Shown here: one piece after another, positions 25,191 to 34,278 of the stretch
How positions within the stretch are numbered: position 1 is the first letter of the stretch
How the letters are laid out: each line of letters opens with the position of its first letter
Origin: Ga0077560 sp046330395
GTDB taxonomy: Bacteria > Actinomycetota > Thermoleophilia > Miltoncostaeales > Miltoncostaeaceae
Direction: 5' to 3'
Assembly (NCBI GenBank): GCA_046330395.1
Contig: JAXLSS010000001.1
Span: 186,001-250,000 of the forward strand
Length of the DNA stretch: 64,000 bases
Program-made: the position numbers and the translations under genes
Notes under the pieces: generated by a model
Database searches by the model: none
What the model saw: only the letters and a program-made list of their open reading frames with translations
What the model was told of the DNA's origin: nothing

Positions 25191-27404
25191 GTGACCGACG
25201 GTCCCGCACTCGAGAGGGCTCGGCTGCCCTCCGGGCCGTTCGCGCGGGTCGGCCGGTGGAGTGCCCGGCACCACCGTGCCGTCATCGCCGTGTGGTTCGT
25301 GGTGCTGGTGGCGCTGGGGGTGTTCGCGCCCCGCCTGCAGGACCAGCTCACGCCGGGCGGATTCCAGATCTCCGGCAGCACGTCCGACCGGGCGCGTCAG
25401 ATCCTGGAGCGCGACTTCGCCACCGCGTACCCCACCGGCGTGACGCTGCTGGTGTCCTCCGACACGCTGAAACCCGGCGACCCCGCCTTCGACCGCGTGG
25501 TGCAGCGCGTGGCGGCGGCCGTGCGGGCGCAGGCGCCCCTGGTGGGGGCGGCCACCACCCCCGTGCAGAACCCGGCGCTGGCGTTCCCCGCCAAGCACCT
25601 GGCGCTGGTGAGCGTGGGGTTCACCCGCAACCTCGACCAGGCGCTGCGCGACACGGCCCCGGTGCTGGCGGCGGCGAGGGCGCAGGCCACCCCCGCGGTG
25701 CGCGTGGAGGCCACCTCCGGCCCGGCGATCTTCGCCGACTTCAACACCATCAATCAGCGCGACCTCACGCGCGCCGAGCGCTTCCAGGTGCCGTTCGTGC
25801 TGTACGTGCTGGCCATGTTCTTCGGCTCCATCGTGGCGGCGGCCGTGCCCGTGCTGGCCACGGTGGTGGCCCTGGTGTGCACCCTGGGCGGGCTGTTCTT
25901 CCTGGCCCAGGCCGTGGACCTGTCGATCTACGTGCACAACGTGGTGCCGCTCATCGGCATCGGCGTGGGCATCGACTACTCGCTGTTCGTGGTGAGCCGC
26001 TACCGGGACGAGGTGCGTGAGGGCCGCACACCCGGTGACGCCGCCGCCGTCACCACCGCCACCGCGGGGAAGGCCATCGTGTTCAGCGGCCTCACCGTTG
26101 CGGTCGCCCTGGCGGGGATGCTGGCGGTGGGGGTGCCGCTGTTCACCGGGTTCGCGGTGGGCACCATCTCGGTGGTGATGGTCGCGGTGGCCGTGGGCAT
26201 CACCCTCACACCGGCGGTGATGGTGGCGGCGGGCGGCTGGCTGTTCCGGCTGGACGCCCGGGCCGGACTGCGCCGCCTCCTCCGCCGCCCCCCGCGCCGG
26301 GAGGGGGGCATGGACGGGTTCTGGATGCGGTGGGCGCACGCGGTGATGCGCCGTCCCTGGCGGGTGCTGCTGGCCACCTCCGGCGTGATGCTGCTGCTGG
26401 CCCTGCCCGCCCTGCACATGACCACCGGGTCCAGCGGGGTGACGGCGCTGCCGCGCACCGCACCCTCGCGCCTGGCGCTGGACCGCTACGAGGCCGCGGC
26501 GGGCCCGGGTGCCGCCTCACCCCTGCAGGTGGTGCTGAGCGGCGCCACGCATTCGCTGCGCGGATCGGCCGACCTGGCGCGGCTGGTGCGCGTGATCGCA
26601 GGCGACCCGGGCACCGCCCGCGTGCTGCCGGCCATCAACTTCTCGCGCGACGGGCGTGCCGCCGAGATCACCGTGTTCCCGGCCGACCCCGTGGACTCCC
26701 CCGCGGGCGAGGACTACGCGGCCCGGCTAGGCACCGTGCTACCCGCCGCCGTGCCCGGCCTGCACGGCCTGCACGTGGACGTGGGTGGCGCCGCCAGCCA
26801 GGACCGCGACTTCAACCGCGCCGTGGCCGGCAGCCTGTTCCGGGTGATCGGCCTGGTGATGGCGCTGACCTTCCTGGTGCTGCTGGTGCTGTTCCGCTCG
26901 CCGGTGCTGGCGCTGAAGGCCGTGCTGATGACCCTGCTGTCGGTGGTGGCGTCCTACGGCGTGCTGGTGCTGGTGTTCCAGCGCGGCTGGCTGGACGGCC
27001 CGCTGGGGTTCCACCACCTGGGCCACGTCAGCAACTGGGTGCCGCCGTTCCTGTTCTGCATCCTGTTCGGGCTGTCCATGGACTACGAGGTGTTCCTGCT
27101 GTCCAGGGTGCGCGAGTTCCGCACGCTCGGCAGGACCGACGCCGAGGCGGTGGCGGCGGCGCTGGCGCGCACCGGCCGCATCATCAGCGCGGCCGCCACC
27201 ATCATGGTGGTGGTGTTCCTGTCGTTCCTCACCAACCGGCTGATCCCGTTGAAGGAACTGTCGCTGGGGCTGGCGGTGGCCGTGTTCCTGGACGCCACGC
27301 TGGTGCGACTGCTGCTGGTGCCGGCGTTCATGCGCCTCGCCGGGCGGTGGAACTGGTGGCTGCCCGGTCCTCTGGACCGGATCCTCCCCCGCCTGGAGGA
27401 GTAG
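25191..27404 (+). CDS. MMPL-family (RND superfamily) transporter
   Basis: This 737-residue membrane protein has the MMPL layout: an N-terminal helix (AVIAVWFVVLVALGVFAP), a large extracytoplasmic domain (about 50-180), a block of five or six helices containing GIGVGIDYSLFVVSRYRDE, and a second half repeating this plan with FGLSMDYEVFLLSRVREF. The D-Y motifs in both halves are the proton-relay signatures. Actinobacterial relatives export lipids or siderophores; the cargo here is unknown. The GTG at 25191 lies 6 nt after TAGGAT, indicating a leaderless message. Confidence 0.92.
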   Translation: MTDGPALERARLPSGPFARVGRWSARHHRAVIAVWFVVLVALGVFAPRLQDQLTPGGFQISGSTSDRARQILERDFATAYPTGVTLLVSSDTLKPGDPAFDRVVQRVAAAVRAQAPLVGAATTPVQNPALAFPAKHLALVSVGFTRNLDQALRDTAPVLAAARAQATPAVRVEATSGPAIFADFNTINQRDLTRAERFQVPFVLYVLAMFFGSIVAAAVPVLATVVALVCTLGGLFFLAQAVDLSIYVHNVVPLIGIGVGIDYSLFVVSRYRDEVREGRTPGDAAAVTTATAGKAIVFSGLTVAVALAGMLAVGVPLFTGFAVGTISVVMVAVAVGITLTPAVMVAAGGWLFRLDARAGLRRLLRRPPRREGGMDGFWMRWAHAVMRRPWRVLLATSGVMLLLALPALHMTTGSSGVTALPRTAPSRLALDRYEAAAGPGAASPLQVVLSGATHSLRGSADLARLVRVIAGDPGTARVLPAINFSRDGRAAEITVFPADPVDSPAGEDYAARLGTVLPAAVPGLHGLHVDVGGAASQDRDFNRAVAGSLFRVIGLVMALTFLVLLVLFRSPVLALKAVLMTLLSVVASYGVLVLVFQRGWLDGPLGFHHLGHVSNWVPPFLFCILFGLSMDYEVFLLSRVREFRTLGRTDAEAVAAALARTGRIISAAATIMVVVFLSFLTNRLIPLKELSLGLAVAVFLDATLVRLLLVPAFMRLAGRWNWWLPGPLDRILPRLEE

Positions 27405-27457
27405 CCCCGGGGCACGGAACCGGTGGGCCGGTTCCGTGCCCCGAACCCCGCGTGCCG

Positions 27458-28108
27458 CTACTGGGCGGGCGCGGTGGTGGTGCCGGTGGTGGTGGTCGTG
27501 GGCGTGGTCGTGGTGGGCGTGGTGGTGGTCGGCGTCTTCGGCGTGGTGGTGGCCGGGCAGGCCGCCGCCAGCGCCGCCTTGGCCGCCGCGCGCCCGTCGG
27601 CCAGCGCCTGACGCACCTGGTCCGAGGTGACGCCCTTGGACGCGATGATGTCCCGCAGGGACTGACCCGCCTGGTGGGCGGTCTGCAGGTCGGCCTGGGT
27701 CATGCCCAGCAGCGTCAGCAGCGGGGCGATCTTGGCGTTGTGCACCAGGGTCTTCAGCGACACGCGCATCTGCACCTTGGCGAACTTGGCGTCGGCCTGG
27801 GCCTGCGTGATGCGACCGGCGGCCACCTTGGCGTCCAGCCGGTCCTGAAGTGCGGCCAGCATGGGGCTGGTCTGGGCGGTCAGGAGCTGATCGCCGGTGA
27901 GCGTGCAGTTGGCGAGCCTGTCGCCGTGGCGTCCGTGCTTGCCACCGCCGCCGTTGCCGGTGCCGTACATCGGCGTGCCGGAACCGTTTCCGTGGTGGCC
28001 ACGGCCATGGCCGTGGCCGTGGGCCAGGGCCACACCGGTGGCCCCGCCGAGGGTTGCGACGCTTGCGACCGCAAGCGTGGTGAGGGTCCTTCTGATCCTT
28101 CTGGGCAC
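27458..28108 (-). CDS. Secreted His/Gly-rich protein with Thr/Pro-rich tail
   Basis: This 216-residue protein has a signal peptide (RRIRRTLTTLAVASVATLGGATGVALA), then a His/Gly-rich stretch (HGHGHGRGHHGNGSG) that could bind metal. A helical middle follows (LDAKVAAGRITQAQADAKF and GMTQADLQTAHQAGQSLRDIIASKGVT, reminiscent of SHOCT/DUF2680-like short helical repeats), and the tail is low-complexity TTTPTTTTPTTTTTG. The GTG at 28108 has AAGGTG 4 nt upstream. A sigma-28-like -10 sequence (GCCGATAC) lies far upstream (28160-28167) without a matching -35. Function unknown. Confidence 0.72.
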   Translation of the reverse strand: MPRRIRRTLTTLAVASVATLGGATGVALAHGHGHGRGHHGNGSGTPMYGTGNGGGGKHGRHGDRLANCTLTGDQLLTAQTSPMLAALQDRLDAKVAAGRITQAQADAKFAKVQMRVSLKTLVHNAKIAPLLTLLGMTQADLQTAHQAGQSLRDIIASKGVTSDQVRQALADGRAAAKAALAAACPATTTPKTPTTTTPTTTTPTTTTTGTTTAPAQ

Positions 28109-28251
28109 GTTGCACCTTCCCGTGGGAGTTCGGATTCACTCGGGTTGAGCGCTTCGTCAGCGAGTATCGGCATGCCGCAGGAGGACGCAACGCACAGACT
28201 GTGTGGATTCCGTGAGCAGACCAAACCCTGAAACTGCCTAGGCTGTTCCCC

Positions 28252-30885
28252 GTGCAAACGCCGCCCCCACCCCAACTCGGCCGCGGCGTGGTGCTGGGTG
28301 CCGGCGACGCGGTGCCGGTGGATCTGGCGGATGCCCCCGAGGTGGTGGTGGACGGGGCCGCGCTGGAGCATCCCGCCACGGTGGTGGAGCCCCTCCACGA
28401 GGCATGGCTGCGGCGGCGGCCCGTGGTGATCCGCCTGCTGGTGGACGCCGCCCGGCTCCGGGAACCCGCCACCCTCGACGGGCCCGTGTGGTCGGTGGGC
28501 CACGACCTGGAGTTGTGGGGCGACCGCCTGCACTTCCTGCTGTGGGCCAACAACCGTGACGGGCGCGACGGGCGCGACCCCGTGTGGTGGTGGGGGCGCC
28601 TGGCGGAGCGCCTGGGCGCAGTGCGCCACGACGGCCCGGAGGGGGACGTACGGCTGCCCGACGGCACCGTGGTGTGGGTGGACGGCGGGCCGCGGGGCGC
28701 GGTGGCCGGGCTGGCCGCGCCGCTGGTGCACCGCGAGAGCATCGACGCCGGCCGGCTCGCGGTGGATCGCCACGTGGCGGCGCCACCGCCGGGGGAGCTG
28801 GCCGACGACCAGCGAGCCGCGGTGCTGCACGACGTGGGGCCGGCCCGCGTCATCGCGCCGGCCGGCTCGGGCAAGACCCGCGTGCTCACCGAACGCCTGC
28901 GAACCCTGCACGGTGCCCGCGGACTTGGGCGCGCCGACACGGTGGCGGTGGCCTACAACCGGCGGGCGCAGGCCGAGCTGCAGCAGCGCACCGCCGAGTT
29001 CGGGCCGCGGGTGGAGACCCTCAACGCGCTTGGGTACGGCGTGCTGTCGCGGGCCCTGGGCGCCCGGCCGCCCGTGCTGGGCGAGCGCGACGTGCGCCGC
29101 ATCATCGAGGGCCTGGTGCCGGTGCGTCGCCGCCGCGCCAACACCGATCCCATCGCCCCCTACCTGGAGGCGTTGGGGCAGGTGCGTCTGGGGCTGCGCG
29201 ACCCCGCGGAGGTGGAGGCGGCGCGCGACGACGTGGAGGGGCTGGCGGAGGCGTTTGCGCCGTACCGGCTGCGGCTGCGCGAGGCGGGTGCCGTGGACTT
29301 CGACGAGCAGGTGTACGGGGCCGTGGAGCTGCTGTTGCGCGACGGCGCGCTGCGCCGCGCCGAGCAGGCCCGGCACCGGCGCATGCTGGTGGACGAGTTC
29401 CAGGACCTCACCCCGGCCCACGTCCTGCTGATCCGCCTGCTGGCCACGCCGGAGCTGGAGGTGTTCGGCGTGGGCGACGACGACCAGGTCATCTACGGGC
29501 ACGCGGGTGCCACGCCGCGGTTTCTCATCGACTTCGCCGCCGCGTTCCCGGGGGCCACCGAGTACGAGCTGCACGTCAACTACCGCTCACCCCCCGACGT
29601 GCTGCGGGCCGCCACCGCGCTGCTGGGCTACAACCGGCGCCGGGTGCCCAAGACCATCCGCTCGGGGCGTCCCGACGCGCCGGAGGGCCTGCGGGTGCTG
29701 GAGGTGGAGGGCGAGGACTCGGCCGCTCAGGTGGTGCGGCTGGCCGCGGGGTGGCTGGCCGCGGGCGTGGCGCCCGGTGACATCGCGGTGCTGACCCGCG
29801 TCAACGCCCAGCTGCTCGCCCCCCAGGTGGCGCTCACCCAGGCGGGTGTGCCGGTGGCCACGGGCCTCGACGCGGGGGTGCTGGAGCGCACCGGCGTGCG
29901 CGCGGCGCTGGCCTATCTGCGCATCGCCACCTCCCCCGAGGGGTTCTCGGCCCGCGACGTCATCGAGGTGCTGCGGCGCCCCTCACGCGGGTTCCCCATC
30001 TGGGTGGAGCGCTGGTTCCGCGGGGAACGCGTCACGGTGGACGCCGTGCGGGCCACGGCCCGCCGCATGGACGACGCCCGCGTGGCCCAGAAGGTGCTGG
30101 GGCTGGCCGACGACCTGCAGGCGGTGGTGGATGCGGCCGCGGGCGGCACCACGCGCCGCGTGCTGCAGGTGGTGCGCGAGGTGGTGGGCCTGGAGGGCGC
30201 GATGGAGCTGCTTGACGCGCGCGGGTCCACCGGCGCCTCCCACCTGGACGACCTGGACGCGCTGGCGCAGGTGGCCGACCTGCACCCAGACCCGGGCGGT
30301 TTCGAGCCGTGGCTGCGCGACACGCTGACGCGGGCGGCCACGTCGGGGGGCGTCACCCTGGCGACGGTGCACCGCGTGAAGGGCCAGGAGTGGGACCGCG
30401 TGGTGGTGTTCGGCGTGGCGGCGGGGGTGTTCCCCCACCGGCTGGCCGACGACATCGAGGAGGAGCGTCGCGTGATGCACGTGGCCATCACCCGGGGCCG
30501 CCGGGACGTGGTGGTGCTGGGCGACCGCCGCCGCCCGTCGCCGTTCCTGCCGGAGATGGCCGGCACCGCGCCGCACACCCCGGCCGCGCCGGCCGCCGCG
30601 CCGCCCACGCCCCGCGCCACCCCGGCCCGCCCGGCGCCGCCGCCCGACGCGCCCCTGGACGCGGCGGCCACCGCGGTGGAGGAGCGCCTGCGCGGCTGGC
30701 GCGCCGAACGCGCCCGGCGCGACGGCGTGCCCGCGTACGTGGTGCTGCACGACCGGCACCTGCGCGACATCGCGCGCCGCGGTCCGCAGGATGCCCGCCA
30801 GCTGGCGGCCTGCGCGGGCATGGGGCCCACGCGCCTGGAGCGCTACGGCGACGAGATCCTGGGCGTGCTCACCGCCGGCGACTGA
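28252..30885 (+). CDS. UvrD/PcrA-type SF1A DNA helicase with long N-terminal extension and C-terminal HRDC domain
   Basis: This 877-residue protein contains all UvrD helicase motifs: APAGSGKTRVLTERL (near 202), VDEFQDLTP, GVGDDDQVIYGHAGATP, NYRSP, TLATVHRVKGQEWDRVVVFG and RVMHVAITRGRR. Unlike ordinary UvrD, about 185 residues precede the Q-motif (LADDQRAAV), with a tryptophan-rich segment (DPVWWWGRLAERLG) of no known family. After an Ala/Pro-rich linker the last ~80 residues form an HRDC-like domain (YVVLHDRHLRDIARRGPQDARQL). It is probably a repair or recombination helicase. The GTG at 28252 follows TAGGCT by 7 nt. Confidence 0.9.
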   Translation: MQTPPPPQLGRGVVLGAGDAVPVDLADAPEVVVDGAALEHPATVVEPLHEAWLRRRPVVIRLLVDAARLREPATLDGPVWSVGHDLELWGDRLHFLLWANNRDGRDGRDPVWWWGRLAERLGAVRHDGPEGDVRLPDGTVVWVDGGPRGAVAGLAAPLVHRESIDAGRLAVDRHVAAPPPGELADDQRAAVLHDVGPARVIAPAGSGKTRVLTERLRTLHGARGLGRADTVAVAYNRRAQAELQQRTAEFGPRVETLNALGYGVLSRALGARPPVLGERDVRRIIEGLVPVRRRRANTDPIAPYLEALGQVRLGLRDPAEVEAARDDVEGLAEAFAPYRLRLREAGAVDFDEQVYGAVELLLRDGALRRAEQARHRRMLVDEFQDLTPAHVLLIRLLATPELEVFGVGDDDQVIYGHAGATPRFLIDFAAAFPGATEYELHVNYRSPPDVLRAATALLGYNRRRVPKTIRSGRPDAPEGLRVLEVEGEDSAAQVVRLAAGWLAAGVAPGDIAVLTRVNAQLLAPQVALTQAGVPVATGLDAGVLERTGVRAALAYLRIATSPEGFSARDVIEVLRRPSRGFPIWVERWFRGERVTVDAVRATARRMDDARVAQKVLGLADDLQAVVDAAAGGTTRRVLQVVREVVGLEGAMELLDARGSTGASHLDDLDALAQVADLHPDPGGFEPWLRDTLTRAATSGGVTLATVHRVKGQEWDRVVVFGVAAGVFPHRLADDIEEERRVMHVAITRGRRDVVVLGDRRRPSPFLPEMAGTAPHTPAAPAAAPPTPRATPARPAPPPDAPLDAAATAVEERLRGWRAERARRDGVPAYVVLHDRHLRDIARRGPQDARQLAACAGMGPTRLERYGDEILGVLTAGD

Positions 30886-30900
30886 CCGGCCGGGCGGCGG

Positions 30901-31737
30901 CTATCGGGACGCGGCGCGCATCCGCAGGTCGCCGCCCCACACCTGGAACCGCACGTGACGCTGGGCGTGCCTGGGGCGCACGATGAGCCGCAGCACGATG
31001 GCGCGCATGCCGCGCGGGATGGGCCGCATCACGGTGAGCACCCGGGGATGGCCGGTGAGGGTGGCGCGCGCGGCGCGCAGCCCCAGCACCTGGCCGCCCG
31101 CGCTGAGGGCCCGCACCTGCAGCAGCACCGGGGTGCGCCGCGCGCCGGGTGCGGCGGCCCGCACGATCATGCGCGCCCGCAGGGTGCCGCGGGGCGACAC
31201 GCGGACGGGCACCCGCTGGGTCACCAGCACCGGTCGTGCGGCCCGCGCCGTGACCTGTGCCACCAGCCGCCTGCCGCTGCGCCGGCGCACCATGCGGCCG
31301 CCGTCGATGTGCCAGCCCGCCAGACGGTGGGCGAACGCCGCGTTGCGCAGGAGGTTGCCGGTGGGAACGCGCACCGCGGGCGGCTTGGGATGCGTGGTGG
31401 CCGTGGAGCGCGTGGCGGTGGAACGCGTCGTCGTGGTGGCCGGCGTGTCCGAGCCGGAGGAGCTGATGGCCATGATCCCGAGCGTGCCCGCGACGGCCGC
31501 GGCCACCACCGCACCGCCGCCCACCACCAGGCGCCGGTCGGTGTGCCACAGGCGCTCCACGGCGTCCAGCGGCGCCGGCAGCACCGATCCCGCGGACTCG
31601 TCGGGCACGCGCACCATCATCCGGCCGGAGGTCCGCGTGAGCTCCCAGTCCACCCACCCGGGGTCGTCGCCCTCCTGGTAGGGCCGCACATCGGCGGCCC
31701 GGGACGAACGTCGTGCGTGCTGCGCGCGTGGGCTCAT
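30901..31737 (-). CDS. Single-pass membrane protein with DUF58-like N-terminal box and beta-rich ectodomain
   Basis: This protein has 278 residues. The cytosolic N-terminus contains VRPYQEGDDPGWVDWELTRT, close to the hallmark Y-GDD--R-IDW motif of DUF58 proteins, but the rest of a DUF58/VWA domain is missing. A transmembrane helix (VVGGGAVVAAAVAGTLGIMAI, about 75-95) and a Thr-rich linker follow. The ectodomain begins NLLRNAAFAHRLAGWHIDGG, which resembles carbohydrate-binding jelly-roll domains. The ATG at 31737 fits the protein; longer frames exist but look non-coding. No function is assigned. Confidence 0.68.
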   Translation of the reverse strand: MSPRAQHARRSSRAADVRPYQEGDDPGWVDWELTRTSGRMMVRVPDESAGSVLPAPLDAVERLWHTDRRLVVGGGAVVAAAVAGTLGIMAISSSGSDTPATTTTRSTATRSTATTHPKPPAVRVPTGNLLRNAAFAHRLAGWHIDGGRMVRRRSGRRLVAQVTARAARPVLVTQRVPVRVSPRGTLRARMIVRAAAPGARRTPVLLQVRALSAGGQVLGLRAARATLTGHPRVLTVMRPIPRGMRAIVLRLIVRPRHAQRHVRFQVWGGDLRMRAASR

Positions 31738-31777
31738 GTCCGCAAGTCCAACAGATTCCACGGACGGTGCACAGCGG

Positions 31778-32146
31778 TCACCCGATTCCGCCCGTCCATG
31801 ACGACACCGAGCGGTGCGCGGTGGCCACCACGCGGCCCCGCCGGTAACACACCCGGAAGGCCTGCAGATGGGGCACGTCCACGTACAGCGCGCAGGTGGC
31901 ACCGCGGGGCTGTGCCCCGAACGCGTGTGACAGCAGTTCACGGGCCTGGGGGAGGTGGCGGGCGCTGAGCCCCTCGCCGCCCAGGGCGCGCTGCACCGCG
32001 GCGCGGGACATGCCGGTGTGCACGTGCCGGAACCGGGCGGGGGTGGTGGTGACGCTCAGCGCCTGCCGGTGCAGTGCGTGCGCCGCGAAGTAGGCGCCGC
32101 CGGCCAGCAGGCCCAGGAGCAGCACGGTTCGGAGGATGAATCGCAC
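31778..32146 (-). CDS. Small membrane-anchored protein, possibly BamE/SmpA-like fold
   Basis: This 122-residue protein has an N-terminal helix (RFILRTVLLLGLLAGGAYFAA), an extracytoplasmic domain with HVHTGMSRAAVQRALGGEGL, which resembles the glycine-rich helix of SmpA/BamE-like domains, and two cysteines (GATCALYVDV, FRVCYRRG). The GTG at 32146 is the only credible start. It lies 50 bp downstream of another small membrane protein gene on the same strand, so the two may be co-transcribed. The fold suggestion is tentative. Confidence 0.6.
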   Translation of the reverse strand: MRFILRTVLLLGLLAGGAYFAAHALHRQALSVTTTPARFRHVHTGMSRAAVQRALGGEGLSARHLPQARELLSHAFGAQPRGATCALYVDVPHLQAFRVCYRRGRVVATAHRSVSSWTGGIG

Positions 32147-32196
32147 GCCGGGCCCATCGGCATCGCCGCGGCGGAGGTGAGCGGCGGCGCCCCGGG

Positions 32197-32643
32197 TCAG
32201 GTCACCGCGTGAGCCCGCGCGCCCCGGCGCATCCGCATGGCGGCCACGAACACCGCGCAGTCCACCGCGCCCAGCACCGCGGCGGTGACCACGGCGATGG
32301 GCTCCACGCCGCCCCAGCCGCCGATGATGGCGGCGATGAAGGGAAGGATCCCCATCAGCGCCGCCGGGGGCGCCAGCGTCACCAGCGCGAGCAGCCGGCG
32401 CGGCGTGGGTGCGCCCAGCGCGAGCGCGAACAGGAGCACCGGCAGGACGTACACCGCCAGCAGCATGGCCACCCCCGCGAGGGCGCCCAGCCACAGGCCG
32501 GTGCCGTGGGCCGTTTCACTCTCGGCCATCAGGTGGGGTGAGCGGAGCGCGGCCGCGGCGGCGGCCACCACCGCGGCGGGCACCGCGACCAGGGCCACCC
32601 GCCGCACCCGTCGCTCGAAGGGCTGTCGCAGCGTTCGCACCAT
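32197..32643 (-). CDS. Small multi-pass membrane protein of unknown function
   Basis: From the ATG at 32643 the frame encodes 148 residues with an arginine-rich start (VRTLRQPFERRVRRV) and about four hydrophobic helices (VALVAVPAAVVAAAAAAL; LWLGALAGVAMLLAVYVLPVLL; LALVTLAPPAALMGILPFIAA; IAVVTAAVLGAVDCAVFVAAM). No family motif was recognised. The start follows the positive-inside rule. Confidence 0.6.
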   Translation of the reverse strand: MVRTLRQPFERRVRRVALVAVPAAVVAAAAAALRSPHLMAESETAHGTGLWLGALAGVAMLLAVYVLPVLLFALALGAPTPRRLLALVTLAPPAALMGILPFIAAIIGGWGGVEPIAVVTAAVLGAVDCAVFVAAMRMRRGARAHAVT

Positions 32644-32761
32644 GCCCTCAGCGTGACGCAACCGTGCCCCTCGCGCATCGGCGACGGCGCGGTGCCGGTG
32701 CATGTTTGCCGCAGTGCGCGGCGGGCGGCGCCCCCGTTTCGCGGGACGCCGCCCGGACGGG

Positions 32762-33655
32762 CTACGGGGTGGTGGTGGCCGGGGTCACCGTCTGCGGCGC
32801 CAGGTCGGCGCCGGTGAGCGAGCCGTTCCGGAAGTCGTTGCCGTTGAGGCCGGCATGCAGGTGCAGGATGACGGCGTTGACCCGCCGCACCGCGGCCTGG
32901 GAGATGCGCTGGTTGATCAGCAGCTGCTTCTTGCTGAGCGTCACCCGCGCCGGGTTGCCGGGCACGCCCACCGCGATGGACGTGACGCTGGCAGGGGGCG
33001 CCGCCACCGGGCTCACCGCCGTGATGCGCATGGCCTGCCGCAGATCGCCCACGCTGAGCGTGCCGTCCTTGACGTCGCCGCCCGTGAGGCCGCTGCGCAT
33101 CCGGGTGACCAGGCCGTTGACGCGGCGCACCGCGGTCTGGGAGATGCGCTGGTTGATCAGCATCTGGCCGCGCGACAGCTGCACCGACCCGCGGTCGCCC
33201 GCGGGGGGCTCGGTGAGCACCAGGGGGCGCGGGTCGGGCGCGGGACGGGTGGTGGGGGGTGCGCCGTTGTCGCTGGTGATGCCGCTGAAATCCTCCGGTC
33301 CCAGGGCGCCCCCGCAGATGTCGCGCGCCGTCACGCCATCGTCCAGCCACTGCTGCACGGCCCTGATGCGCACGATGGCGGCCTGGGAGATGCGCTGGTT
33401 GATCAGCAACTGCTTCTTGGTGAGCGTGATGTGTGACGGGTTGCCGCGGCTGGTCACCGCCCCCGAGCCCACGCCGTAGCTGCCGTCGTCGGTTCCGTAG
33501 GCCGGGCCGTAGCCGTACTGCGGCTGGTTGCCCCTGCACACCACGTTGGCGGGCTTGGTGGCCGCCCCCGCGGTGCCCGCGCCCACCGCGATGCATGCAC
33601 CCGTTGCCGCCAGCGCCGCCACGCGTCGCCTCCGGCCGATGTGTGTCAGCCCCAT
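32762..33655 (-). CDS. Secreted protein with three copies of an INQRISQAA repeat
   Basis: This 297-residue protein has a signal peptide (RRRRVAALAATGACIAVGAG...AGA). The mature part contains three near-identical units: TLTKKQLLINQRISQAAIVR (about 77), LSRGQMLINQRISQTAVRR (about 168) and TLSKKQLLINQRISQAAVRR (about 247). Each is followed by a helix and a glycine-aspartate-rich turn (GLTGGDVKDGTLSVGDL, GLNGNDFRNGSLTGADL). Prolines and threonines link them. The repeats look like amphipathic helix-turn units of a surface protein; no known family. The ATG at 33655 has AAGGGGG upstream. Confidence 0.72.
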   Translation of the reverse strand: MGLTHIGRRRRVAALAATGACIAVGAGTAGAATKPANVVCRGNQPQYGYGPAYGTDDGSYGVGSGAVTSRGNPSHITLTKKQLLINQRISQAAIVRIRAVQQWLDDGVTARDICGGALGPEDFSGITSDNGAPPTTRPAPDPRPLVLTEPPAGDRGSVQLSRGQMLINQRISQTAVRRVNGLVTRMRSGLTGGDVKDGTLSVGDLRQAMRITAVSPVAAPPASVTSIAVGVPGNPARVTLSKKQLLINQRISQAAVRRVNAVILHLHAGLNGNDFRNGSLTGADLAPQTVTPATTTP

Positions 33656-33781
33656 CACGCCCCCTTGCCCGTCGAACGTCGTCACCGGCGCCGGCATCGT
33701 CCGCCACACGCTCCCGATGGTCCCGGTGATGCCCGCACGCCCTCGGCGGAAAACACCACGTGGTGGGACGCCGGGCTCTTA

Positions 33782-34198
33782 CTAGAAGAGCCGGAAGGCC
33801 TGGCGGGAGACGGCGAAGCCATGTGCGTCGGCGTTGGTGCAGGTCACACCAGTTCGTGCGACCGTGCAACGAAACCCGTTGCGGTAGACCGACGTGCCGT
33901 AGCCCACGGTGTGCTTGCGCCCGGGCGGTGGCACCACCGTGTCGGAGTAGCACACGGGCCTGCCGCGACCGTGCTTGCGCACAACGAAGGCCCCGCCCCA
34001 GTCGAAGTCGCAGGAGGCGGGCTTGGGCGGTGCCGTGTAGGTGTGCTGCAGCACGTCGCAGCGCACCTCGTTGGGACGCATGTCGCACCCGATGTTGCCA
34101 CTGGGCGTGCGGAAGTTGGTGGGTGGGGCGGCCAGGGCGGTGGCGGGCACGAGCGTGGCTGCGGCGAGGCCGGCGATGGCGAATGCGGTGTGTCGCAT
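33782..34198 (-). CDS. Small secreted protein, DUF6636-like
   Basis: This 138-residue protein has a signal peptide (RHTAFAIAGLAAATLVPATALA). The mature domain starts NFRTPSGNIGCDM and contains RCDV, SCDFDWGGAF, RPVCYSDTV, FRCTVARTGVTCTNADAHGF. The PSGNIGC opening and evenly spaced cysteines match small actinobacterial secreted proteins of the DUF6636 type, probably a disulfide-stabilised beta fold. The ATG at 34198 has GGGAG upstream. Function unknown. Confidence 0.75.
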   Translation of the reverse strand: MRHTAFAIAGLAAATLVPATALAAPPTNFRTPSGNIGCDMRPNEVRCDVLQHTYTAPPKPASCDFDWGGAFVVRKHGRGRPVCYSDTVVPPPGRKHTVGYGTSVYRNGFRCTVARTGVTCTNADAHGFAVSRQAFRLF

Positions 34199-34278
34199 GA
34201 GGGCTCCCGGTGTGCGTGGGTGCGGGGCGTGCACCCCCCGCCGGGACGCTACCCCGACCGGCCCGCCGTGCGCGACCC

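Noticed and set aside
24855..26417. Long minus-strand frame crossing both repeat copies and the MMPL gene
   Set aside because: The MMPL part is antisense shadow. The repeat part has no start with a ribosome-binding site and its frame is broken in copy C.
27470..27560. Simple GGTGGT/GTGGTC repeat tract
   Set aside because: It is explained by the Thr/Pro-rich tail of the secreted protein encoded on the minus strand.
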